A stretch of DNA of 64,000 bases. It comes from Chryseosolibacter sp044507775. Its GTDB lineage: Bacteria; Bacteroidota; Bacteroidia; Cytophagales; Cyclobacteriaceae. Where the stretch lies: assembly GCA_044507775.1 (NCBI GenBank), contig JBIQIY010000009.1, positions 1 through 64,000 of the forward strand, read 5' to 3'. The position numbers were made by a program, and so were the translations under genes. The notes below the pieces were generated by a model that was not told the DNA's origin, did not search any database, and saw only the letters and a list, made by a program, of their open reading frames with translations. This document shows, piece after piece, positions 17,180-24,386 of the stretch (position 1 is the first letter of the stretch; each line of letters opens with the position of its first letter).

Positions 17180-17434
17180 TTATTTGGCTTTCTCGACAAC
17201 TTCGATCAATCTCCAGCGCTTGTCTTTGCTCAGGGGACGCGTTTCCATAATCCGGACAGTATCGCCGATACCGGCAGTATTCTCCTCGTCGTGCGCTTTG
17301 AACGTAGTGGTCCTGTTCACAAATTTTCCGTAGATCGGATGCTTTACTTTTCTGTCTACAGCAACCGTGATCGTCTTTTGCATCTTGTTGCTGATGACTT
17401 TTCCGATTCTTTCTTTTCGTTCGTTCCTTTCCAT
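17180..17434 (-). CDS. rpsQ: 30S ribosomal protein S17
   Basis: S17 is an OB-fold 16S rRNA-binding protein. The 84 residues include RKERIGKVISNKMQKTITVA, YGKFVNRTTTFKAHDEEN and the signature GDTVRIMETRPLSKDKRWRL. It is separated from rplN by 76 bp in which nothing further is recognised. Confidence 0.97.
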   Translation of the reverse strand: MERNERKERIGKVISNKMQKTITVAVDRKVKHPIYGKFVNRTTTFKAHDEENTAGIGDTVRIMETRPLSKDKRWRLIEVVEKAK

Positions 17435-17439
17435 AGGAA

Positions 17440-17634
17440 TTATTTTTGAAATTCTTTAGCTCTCAGTTCTGTGCTCAGGCGGGCAATCAGTTTACGCGTT
17501 TGACTGATGCGCATGGGATTCTCAATGGATGAGATCTTATGAGCAAACTGAATTTTACGTAAAGCTTCCTTTTCAGCCGTGATCTTTTCTTTTAGTTCGG
17601 CAACGCTCAGGTTCTTGATATCAGAGTTTTTCAT
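17440..17634 (-). CDS. rpmC: 50S ribosomal protein L29
   Basis: L29 is a two-helix protein near the tunnel exit. The 64 residues contain LSVAELKEKITAEKEALRKI and the signature NPMRISQTRKLIARLSTEL. It follows rplP by 3 bp. Confidence 0.96.
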   Translation of the reverse strand: MKNSDIKNLSVAELKEKITAEKEALRKIQFAHKISSIENPMRISQTRKLIARLSTELRAKEFQK

Positions 17635-17637
17635 GCC

Positions 17638-18072
17638 TTATGCCTTGGTTGTTGTCTCAACGTGATCCCTTCTCACAGTAAACTTGGTCTTGATTGGCAG
17701 TTTACCGTCTGCCAGCGCCAGCGCTTCCTTCGCAGTGGCCAGGTTGACGCCGCCTGCTTCGAAAAGGATAGTTCCGGGTTTGATAACAGCCACCCAATAT
17801 TCAGGCGCTCCTTTACCTTTACCCATCCGCACTTCCGCAGGCTTGCGGGTAATAGGTTTGTCAGGGAAAATCCGGATCCACACCTGGCCTTCACGCTTCA
17901 TTGCGCGCGTGACGGCGATACGGGCTGCTTCCAGCTGGCGGGCTGTGATCCACCCACCTTCCAATGCTTACAGAGCAAAAGATCCGAAGGCAATAGTATG
18001 CCCGCGCGTAGCCAAGCCTTTCACGCGGCCCTTCTGCATCTTTCTGAATTTCGTTCTTTTCGGCTGTAACAT
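17638..18072 (-). CDS. rplP: 50S ribosomal protein L16, interrupted by an in-frame TAA at codon 35
   Basis: L16 organises the A-site region of the 50S subunit and is normally essential. Read from ATG 18072, the sequence is MLQPKRTKFRKMQKGRVKGL, ATRGHTIAFGSFAL, then TAA (17970-17968), then ALEGGWITARQLEAARIAVT through to ...HVETTTKA at 17638. Both sides of the stop align to L16 in the same frame, without a frameshift. The stop replaces a position that is often Lys in the family (AAA to TAA is one base change). A TTG at 17964 could restart translation but would yield only the last 108 residues, lacking the basic N terminus. The stop is either a sequencing or assembly error, or a genuine nonsense codon with rescue or a second rplP elsewhere. 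Confidence 0.85.
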
Positions 18073-18105
18073 CGTTACCTGACTTTATTCGTTTCTCTTT
18101 ATTTC

Positions 18106-18891
18106 TTAACCATTTCTTCTTCCACCACCGGAACCGCCGCGTCTCTGACCGCCGCCATCTCTCCTGCGTCCACCGCGGTCACCGCCGCGATCGCGCGGGC
18201 CAGGTCCACCCTGGTGACCCTGCGGCGCATTGCTCACCGCACCGATATTCGGCGACAGATCGCGTTTGCCGTAGATCTCACCCTTGAAGATCCATACCTT
18301 GATACCGATCTTTCCATACACCGTCTGCGCTTCCGATATAGCATAGTCGATATCGGCGCGAAGGGTGTGCAGGGGAATTCTTCCCTCTTTATATTGTTCA
18401 GTACGAGCCATGTCCGCTCCGGCGAGACGGCCCGACGTTTTGATCTTGATTCCTTCCGCACCTACGCGCATTGCCGAGGCAATCGCCTGCTTCATGGCGC
18501 GCTTGTAGGAAATCCGCGCTTCAATCTGCTGCGCGATCGATTCACCAACCAGCTTGGCATCCAGCTCCGGACGTTTGATCTCAAAAATGTTGATCTGAAC
18601 ATCCTTACCGGTGATCTTTTTCAATTCTTCCTTGATCTTGTCGACCTCATTTCCGCCTTTTCCAATCACGACGCCGGGACGAGCAGTGTGAATGGTCAGG
18701 GTGATGCGCTTCAGCGTCCTTTCAATGACAACCTTCGCGATTCCTCCCTTCGGAATACGCGCCTGCACGTACTCGCGGATCTTGTGATCTTCAACCAGTT
18801 TATCTGAAAAGGTGTTGCCACCATACCAGTTGGAATCCCAACCGCGAACGACACCTAATCTGAATCCAACAGGATTAATTTTTTGTCCCAT
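18106..18891 (-). CDS. rpsC: 30S ribosomal protein S3 with Gly/Arg-rich tail
   Basis: S3 lies at the mRNA entry channel. Residues 1-210 are canonical: MGQKINPVGFRLGVVRGWDS, the KH domain (IHTARPGVVIGKGGNEVDKI) and the C-terminal domain (MRVGAEGIKIKTSGRLAGADMART). A tail of about 45 residues follows, rich in Gly, Arg and Asp and resembling an RGG-type disordered region (RDRGGDRGGRRRDGGGQR). Total length is 261 against 233 in E. coli. Confidence 0.97.
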   Translation of the reverse strand: MGQKINPVGFRLGVVRGWDSNWYGGNTFSDKLVEDHKIREYVQARIPKGGIAKVVIERTLKRITLTIHTARPGVVIGKGGNEVDKIKEELKKITGKDVQINIFEIKRPELDAKLVGESIAQQIEARISYKRAMKQAIASAMRVGAEGIKIKTSGRLAGADMARTEQYKEGRIPLHTLRADIDYAISEAQTVYGKIGIKVWIFKGEIYGKRDLSPNIGAVSNAPQGHQGGPGPRDRGGDRGGRRRDGGGQRRGGSGGGRRNG

Positions 18892-18895
18892 TTAT

Positions 18896-19360
18896 TTATT
18901 CCTTAGTTTCATTTTCTTCAACGTTGTTCTGTGCCTGGTTCAGGCTGTCGATCACCAGTGTAACATGGTTCGAGCGCTTGCGAATGCGATGCGCGCGACC
19001 CTGGGGCGCAGGCCTGAGTCTCTTCAGAACACGGCCACCGTCTACCCAGATTTCCTTCACGAAAAGGTCTGCCTCCTCAAGCTTCTGATCCTGGTTCTTG
19101 ATGCCCCAGTTTGAAATGGCTGAAAGCAAAAGTTTCTCGAGATTATTGGCTCCGACTTTCGGTTCGTGCTTCAAAATATTGAGCGCCTTATTGACCCGCT
19201 CACCGCGGATGAGGTTTGCGACCAGTCGCATCTTGCGGGGCGACGACGGAATGTCACTGAGTCTGGCAACGACAGGGCCAGTCTTCGCAGCTTCCTTTCG
19301 CGCGTCACGCTTCTCTCTTTTTACAACCGACCGCTTGGTCTTTTTCGCTGTATCTTCCAT
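18896..19360 (-). CDS. rplV: 50S ribosomal protein L22 with N-terminal extension
   Basis: L22 lines the exit tunnel. The family core begins at about residue 31 (VARLSDIPSSPRKMRLVANL) and ends RIRKRSNHVTLVI. About 30 charged residues rich in Lys precede it (MEDTAKKTKRSVVKREKRDA), making 154 residues against 110 in E. coli. Internal start codons that would give a shorter protein are not obvious, so the extension is probably translated. Confidence 0.95.
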   Translation of the reverse strand: MEDTAKKTKRSVVKREKRDARKEAAKTGPVVARLSDIPSSPRKMRLVANLIRGERVNKALNILKHEPKVGANNLEKLLLSAISNWGIKNQDQKLEEADLFVKEIWVDGGRVLKRLRPAPQGRAHRIRKRSNHVTLVIDSLNQAQNNVEENETKE

Positions 19361-19372
19361 GACTACTTGGCG

Positions 19373-19642
19373 TTATACTTTCTTGTTACCAGAGTGACCG
19401 CGGAACGTACGGGTCGGCGCAAACTCTCCGAGCTTATGGCCTACCATGTTTTCCGTGACGTACACCGGGATAAATTTATTTCCATTGTGCACCGCAAATG
19501 TATGACTGATCATCTCAGGCGTTACAGTCGACCTTCTTGACCAGGTCTTGATCACTGATTTTTTTCCCGACTTCTCGGCGGTCTCCACTTTTTTCAGGAG
19601 GCGGAAGTCTGCGTACGGTCCTTTCTTAATCGAACGTCCCAT
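19373..19642 (-). CDS. rpsS: 30S ribosomal protein S19
   Basis: S19 is a head protein that contacts S13. The 89 residues contain MGRSIKKGPYADFRLLKKVE, TWSRRSTVTPEMISHTFAVH and KLGEFAPTRTFRGH. The start overlaps the last base of the rplB stop codon. Confidence 0.98.
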   Translation of the reverse strand: MGRSIKKGPYADFRLLKKVETAEKSGKKSVIKTWSRRSTVTPEMISHTFAVHNGNKFIPVYVTENMVGHKLGEFAPTRTFRGHSGNKKV

Positions 19643-20466
19643 TATTTTTTCCTCTTAGCTATGATTAGACGATCAGAATATTTCTTCGGGCTACGGGTCT
19701 TTTCGCCCTTGGCGTATTTGCCATTTCTCGACCTCGGGTGACCACCGGAAGCACGACCTTCACCACCGCCCATCGGGTGATCGACAGGGTTCATGGCAAC
19801 GGCACGGGTCCTCGGACGAATACCTCTCCACCGGCTGCGACCTGCCTTACCTACACTTTCGTTCATGTGGTCCGGGTTAGATGCAGCGCCAACGGTTGCC
19901 ATGCAAACGTCCAACACGTTCCGCATTTCGCCCGAAGGCATCTTTAAGGTCGCAAACCCGCCTTCACGAGCCAGCAACTGAACAAAAGAACCTGCACTGC
20001 GGGCAATTGCACCGCCCTTGCCAGGCTTCATTTCAACATTATGAACAATGGTACCCAGCGGAATCTTGCCGAGGGGAAGCGCATTGCCTACTTCGGGAGC
20101 GACATCAGAGCCGGAAACGATCTGCTGGCCTACCTGCAATCCCTGGGGAGCGATGATATAAGACTTCGCACCATCTACATAATACAAAAGCGCTATGCGC
20201 GCAGACCGGGTAGGATCATATTCGATAGACTTCACGACAGCCGGGACTCCGAACTTATTCCGCTTGAAGTCAATTTCTCTGAGCTTCTGCTTGTGACCAC
20301 CACCGATATAACGCATGGTCATCCGTCCATTGCTATTTCTTCCACCGGTCCTCTTAACCGTTTTCACCAGTGACTTCTCGGGCTTGCTCGCCGTGATGTC
20401 ATCGAAAGACGGGGCCAGTCTGTGTCTGGATCCAGGGGTTACCGGCTTAAGTTTCTTCAGCGCCAT
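19642..20466 (-). CDS. rplB: 50S ribosomal protein L2
   Basis: L2 is required for subunit association and peptidyl transfer. The 274-residue protein shows GRNSNGRMTMRYIGGGHKQ, the KOW-like SH3 domain, and the C-terminal signature AMNPVDHPMGGGEGRASGG with the conserved His (about residue 230) near the catalytic centre. Confidence 0.98.
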   Translation of the reverse strand: MALKKLKPVTPGSRHRLAPSFDDITASKPEKSLVKTVKRTGGRNSNGRMTMRYIGGGHKQKLREIDFKRNKFGVPAVVKSIEYDPTRSARIALLYYVDGAKSYIIAPQGLQVGQQIVSGSDVAPEVGNALPLGKIPLGTIVHNVEMKPGKGGAIARSAGSFVQLLAREGGFATLKMPSGEMRNVLDVCMATVGAASNPDHMNESVGKAGRSRWRGIRPRTRAVAMNPVDHPMGGGEGRASGGHPRSRNGKYAKGEKTRSPKKYSDRLIIAKRKK

Positions 20467-20488
20467 TATTCAGGAATTAAACTTGTAC

Positions 20489-20776
20489 TTATACGTTGCT
20501 GTAAAAATCAATTACTTCGCCTTGAGCCAACGTAACGATGGCTTTCTTATAGTTAGGCCTGCGCCCGGCGAGAACACCGGCCTTCGTATAGCGGGTCTTC
20601 AGCTTACCCATGACATTCATGGTGTTGACCTTCTCTACGTTTACGCCGTACTGCTTTTCGACCGCTTTCTTGATCTCCACCTTGTTGGCATTGGAATCTA
20701 CAATGAATCCGTACTTGCCTTTTTCGTTCAGGGCAGAAACCTTCTCGGTAACCAATGGCTTCTTCAGGACGCTCAT
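20489..20776 (-). CDS. rplW: 50S ribosomal protein L23
   Basis: L23 sits at the tunnel exit and docks trigger factor and SRP. The 95 residues include LKKPLVTEKVSALNEKGKYG, VDSNANKVEIKKAVEKQYGV and the exit-loop region KLKTRYTKAGVLAGRRPNYK. It overlaps rplD by one base (20776). Confidence 0.97.
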   Translation of the reverse strand: MSVLKKPLVTEKVSALNEKGKYGFIVDSNANKVEIKKAVEKQYGVNVEKVNTMNVMGKLKTRYTKAGVLAGRRPNYKKAIVTLAQGEVIDFYSNV

Positions 20777-21408
20777 TATTCTTTATTTAATAAGTTTTCA
20801 ATCTTACTAATCGCACTCTCGACCACGATCACATTGTCGGCATGCATCAGATCGTAGGTATTGATCTGATCAGCGGTTGTTACTTTCGCATTCTGAATGT
20901 TCCTGCCGGAAAGCACAACGTTCTTGTTTGTGTCGGGCAGGATCAAAAGGGTCTTCTTATCGCTGAGTGACAGCGCGCTCAAAAGACTCAGGTACTGCTT
21001 GGTCTTTGCATTCTCGAAGGAAAAGTCCTCCAGTACCGCAATCGAATTGTCTTTCGCTTTATAGGAAAGAGCTGACCTCCTGGCCAGATCCTTTACTTTC
21101 TTGTTCAGCTTAAATGAATAATCGCGAGGAACAGGCCCGAATACACGGCCGCCTCCTTTGAACTGAGGGTTCTTGATATTACCCGCACGCGCTCCACCGG
21201 TTCCTTTTTGCTTCTTCAGCTTCTTGCTGGAGCCGGAAATTTCGTTGCGTTGCTTCGCCTTGTGCGTTCCCTGTCTTTGGTTAGCCAGTATGCTTTTTAC
21301 ATCCAGGTAGATCGCGTGGTCGTTAGGCTCGATTCCGAAGACTGCGTCGGAAAGAGTTGCCTTCTTCGTGGTTTGTTCACCACTATATTTTAGTACTGCG
21401 ACTTCCAT
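20776..21408 (-). CDS. rplD: 50S ribosomal protein L4
   Basis: L4 is an early assembly protein whose loop reaches the exit tunnel. The 210 residues include the tunnel loop SGSSKKLKKQKGTGGARAGN and the motifs PQFKGGGRVFGPVPRDYSF and NAKVTTADQINTYDLMHADN. Adjacent genes share single bases at start and stop, so translation is probably coupled. Confidence 0.97.
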   Translation of the reverse strand: MEVAVLKYSGEQTTKKATLSDAVFGIEPNDHAIYLDVKSILANQRQGTHKAKQRNEISGSSKKLKKQKGTGGARAGNIKNPQFKGGGRVFGPVPRDYSFKLNKKVKDLARRSALSYKAKDNSIAVLEDFSFENAKTKQYLSLLSALSLSDKKTLLILPDTNKNVVLSGRNIQNAKVTTADQINTYDLMHADNVIVVESAISKIENLLNKE

Positions 21409-22040
21409 TATTTCTGAAGAATTACAGTTGAGTTTTTCGGACCGGGAACTGAACCGGTAACAACAATAAGATTCTGGTCGGGGAGGATCTTCACAACCTG
21501 GAGGTTGGTGACCTTGACCTGGTCGTTACCCATGCGACCGCCGAGGCGCTTGCCTTTGATTACGCGGGAAGCAAACGATGCGTTACCCATTGAACCGGGA
21601 GCGCGCAGCCGGTTGTGCTGACCGTGTGTCTGCCCTCCTACCCCGGCAAAACCGTGGCGTTTAACAACACCCTGGAAACCGCGGCCCTTGGAAACAGCGA
21701 CAGCATCAAGGAACTCGCCCTCGGCGAATACATCCTGCACGCGGATCTCCTTGCCAAGTTCAGCTACACCGTCAAACTCAGCCCTGAAATCGCGGAACTC
21801 CACGACTTTGGACTTGGGAGTCGTATTGGCTTTCTTGAAATGACCTAAAAGCGCTTTGGGGGTATTCTTTTCTTTTCTCTCACCGTAGGCGAGCTGAACG
21901 GACCGATAGCCGTCACTTTCCGTGTTTTTTACTTGGGTGACCACACACGGACCGGCCTCGATCACGGTGCACGCGATATTCTCGCCCTGAGGGCCGAATA
22001 CGCTCGTCATTCCAACTTTTCTTCCTATAATGCCAGGCAT
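21408..22040 (-). CDS. rplC: 50S ribosomal protein L3
   Basis: L3 is the first gene of this ribosomal run. The 210-residue sequence begins MPGIIGRKVGMTSVFGPQG and has the family loop KGRGFQGVVKRHGFAGVGG and HRAPGSMG-type HNRLRAPGSMGNASFASRV. A consensus promoter lies 62-92 bp upstream. In most bacteria rpsJ would precede it directly; here rpsJ is about 15.9 kb away. Confidence 0.98.
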   Translation of the reverse strand: MPGIIGRKVGMTSVFGPQGENIACTVIEAGPCVVTQVKNTESDGYRSVQLAYGERKEKNTPKALLGHFKKANTTPKSKVVEFRDFRAEFDGVAELGKEIRVQDVFAEGEFLDAVAVSKGRGFQGVVKRHGFAGVGGQTHGQHNRLRAPGSMGNASFASRVIKGKRLGGRMGNDQVKVTNLQVVKILPDQNLIVVTGSVPGPKNSTVILQK

Positions 22041-22101
22041 TGTCTTACCTATTTATGCTTGTTTTTCAGGATTCTGCACCGTCGTAGCGCAAAAAGGACT
22101 G

Positions 22102-22132
22102 CAAAGATAGGAACTAAAGGTTAGTTAGCAAA
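22102..22132 (-). promoter_or_regulatory. Main promoter of the rplC ribosomal operon
   Basis: TTTG (22132-22129, minus), a 19-nt spacer and TATCTTTG (22109-22102) match the Bacteroidota promoter consensus exactly. The following bases are CAGTCCTTTTTGCG, nearly identical to those after the tRNA-Trp/secE promoter. A leader of about 55 nt precedes the rplC ATG at 22040. Confidence 0.85.
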
Positions 22133-22228
22133 TTCGGGTTTCAAAAATTTCCTGAAATCCGCAGGCGTCGACACATTTGCAAAACAGCTTGAACAACACG
22201 CTTCGTAAACCTCCCACCAGGGACCCTG

Positions 22229-23290
22229 ATGCAGACATTGAACAAACCACCAGCGCTGGAAATCAACAACATGCAAGGCTCAACCACACTCCGGTGGACC
22301 CTGCTGATCATCGCCCTGCTGGTGTTGTTCGCAGTCAACCTCTCCCTCGGCAGTGTGCGGATTCCCCTATCTGAAATCATCCGCATCCTCTTCACCGGAG
22401 AAAGCGCCCAGCCGGTTTTCGCCGACATCATCTGGGACTTCCGCCTGACTAAAGCCTTTACCTGCGTGCTGGCAGGCGCCGCCCTTGCTGCCGCGGGTCT
22501 CCAGATGCAGACGCTGTTCCGCAATGCTCTCGCCGGCCCCGATGTACTCGGCCTCAGCTCGGGCGCCAGCCTCGCCGTCGCACTTATTTTTATGAGTCCC
22601 TCTGCGGGCATCCCCTTTCTTTCCAACCCACACCCGCTGCTGCTCTCGCTGGCCGCCAGCATCGGATGCTCGGTAGTTCTCATCGTCATGCTGGTGGTTG
22701 CCCGCAAGCTTGAAGACCACGTTTCACTCCTTATCGTCGGGTTGATGGTCGGCGCGGCAACCTCCTCCATCGTCAGCGTTCTTCAGTATCTCAGCAAAGC
22801 AGAAGAAATGCAGGTCTATATAATATGGACATTCGGCAGCCTCGGCGGACTCAACTGGCTCGAAATCAAAATTCTCGCCATCGTTCTCATCGCCGGAGCC
22901 GCGCTGGCACTCTCTCAAATAAAATCACTCAACGCCTGGCTGCTGGGCGATCACTACGCAAAGACCCTCGGTGTGAATGTAGGCCGTTCACGCTACCTGA
23001 TCATCTTGTCCGCCTCTTTATTAACAGGCGGGGTAACGGCATTTTGCGGCCCCATTGCTTTTGTGGGACTCGCGGTACCGCACCTGACACGGCTTGTGAT
23101 CAATACGCATGATCACAAGACCTTGCTCCCCGCGGTCCTGATAACCGGCGCGCTGCTGCTCCTGTTTTGTGACATCCTCTCGCACCTGCCCGGCACAGCG
23201 TACACTCTTCCGGTCAACGCACTTACCGCCCTTATCGGCGCGCCCGTCGTCATCTGGATTATTGTCAAAAACAAAAGCGTCCGCGTCTGA
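22229..23290 (+). CDS. FecCD-family ABC transporter permease
   Basis: An integral membrane permease of the BtuC/FecCD family, which imports iron-siderophore, haem or cobalamin from the periplasm. The 353-residue protein has about nine hydrophobic segments and the family blocks LAGAALAAAGLQMQTLFRNA, LAGPDVLGLSSGASLAVAL, FCGPIAFVGLAVPHLTRLV and LPVNALTALIGAPVVIW. Starts at 22229 and at 22271 (residue 15) are both plausible. The ATPase gene begins on the last base of its stop codon. No periplasmic binding protein or TonB-dependent receptor is beside it, so the substrate cannot be named. Confidence 0.92.
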   Translation: MQTLNKPPALEINNMQGSTTLRWTLLIIALLVLFAVNLSLGSVRIPLSEIIRILFTGESAQPVFADIIWDFRLTKAFTCVLAGAALAAAGLQMQTLFRNALAGPDVLGLSSGASLAVALIFMSPSAGIPFLSNPHPLLLSLAASIGCSVVLIVMLVVARKLEDHVSLLIVGLMVGAATSSIVSVLQYLSKAEEMQVYIIWTFGSLGGLNWLEIKILAIVLIAGAALALSQIKSLNAWLLGDHYAKTLGVNVGRSRYLIILSASLLTGGVTAFCGPIAFVGLAVPHLTRLVINTHDHKTLLPAVLITGALLLLFCDILSHLPGTAYTLPVNALTALIGAPVVIWIIVKNKSVRV

Positions 23291-24267
23291 TGGCTGATTC
23301 GATGACATATCTCAGCACTCGCGATCTGCAAATTGGCTATGTGCAAAAAGGGAAGGAGAACCGGCTGTTCTCCAATTTGAATCTTTCTCTTCATGCCGGA
23401 AAGATGATATGCTTCATGGGGCCCAACGGAGCGGGAAAATCATCGCTCCTTCGTACACTGGCCGGCCTGCAAAAACCGCTCGGGGGCGAAGTACTCGTTG
23501 GCGACGCCGGTGGCCGAAAGGAACGCCAGATCGCCGTCGTTCTGACCGACCGCGTTACGGCCGTTAACCTGACCGTGGCAGAGATTGTCACCTTTGGTCG
23601 ATATCCATACCTGGGATGGAACATCCGTCTCACGAAAGAAGACCGTCGCATCGTAAACCGATCAATCGAACAGGTGCACATTGAACCGCTGCTTCACAAA
23701 CGTCTTTACGAACTGAGCGACGGCCAGATGCAAATGGTAATGATCGCCCGCGCGCTGGCCCAGGACACCCCTGTAATATTACTCGACGAACCTACAGCCC
23801 ACCTCGACCTCAACAATCGCGTTGAGATCATGAACATGTTGCGCCAGCTTTCCCGCACTACCGGAAAAGCCATTCTCCTTGCGACGCACGAACTTGACCT
23901 GGCCTTGCAAACCGCAGACCTGATCTGGCTGACAGGAAAGAATCGCGATATTCTCACCGGGTGGCCGGAGGATCTGGTGCTGAACGGATCTTTCGACGAC
24001 ACTTTTGAATTCAAGGGCTTTGACCTGAAATCAGGTAAAGTGCTTCAAAATGCGCACCGCAACATCAGCGTTCAGCTAGTGGGAGAAGGACCCACATTTC
24101 TATGGACGAAGAACGCCCTTGAGAGGAATGGCTACGATGTCACGTCGGACCCACGCGAAATTTCGGTCTCAATATTGCAGGATTCTCCCGGCGTGAAATG
24201 GAAGCTGTCGAAAGGAAATACTTTCGAATTGGCAGACTCCATTGAGAACCTGATGAAATTACTCTAA
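23290..24267 (+). CDS. ABC transporter ATP-binding protein (FecE/BtuD-like)
   Basis: The ATPase partner of the preceding permease, sharing a TGATG overlap with it. The 325 residues show Walker A GPNGAGKSS (about 39-47), a Q-loop region, a signature LSDGQ in place of the usual LSGGQ, Walker B VILLDEPTAHLDL and the switch His in LLATHELDLAL. After about residue 245 there is an extension of about 80 residues without a recognised domain (SVQLVGEGPTFLWTKNAL). The pair is likely a metal-chelate importer; substrate unknown. Confidence 0.92.
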   Translation: MADSMTYLSTRDLQIGYVQKGKENRLFSNLNLSLHAGKMICFMGPNGAGKSSLLRTLAGLQKPLGGEVLVGDAGGRKERQIAVVLTDRVTAVNLTVAEIVTFGRYPYLGWNIRLTKEDRRIVNRSIEQVHIEPLLHKRLYELSDGQMQMVMIARALAQDTPVILLDEPTAHLDLNNRVEIMNMLRQLSRTTGKAILLATHELDLALQTADLIWLTGKNRDILTGWPEDLVLNGSFDDTFEFKGFDLKSGKVLQNAHRNISVQLVGEGPTFLWTKNALERNGYDVTSDPREISVSILQDSPGVKWKLSKGNTFELADSIENLMKLL

Positions 24268-24386
24268 CAAACGATTGCGATCAACGCTAGTATGTTTTGG
24301 GCGCTTTTCAGCAAACTGTTTTGGCACGTGTTTGTTAGTATTGCATCTGATTATTTCTAAATTTCAAAGAACTACTATCACTTCCC

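Noticed and set aside
17638..17964. Annotating rplP as a 108-residue gene starting at TTG
   Set aside because: The upstream 34 codons encode a clear L16 N terminus in the same frame, so the short version only hides the internal stop.
22141..22770. 209-residue minus-strand frame opposite the ABC permease
   Set aside because: Antisense shadow of a clear FecCD permease; crosses the rplC promoter region.
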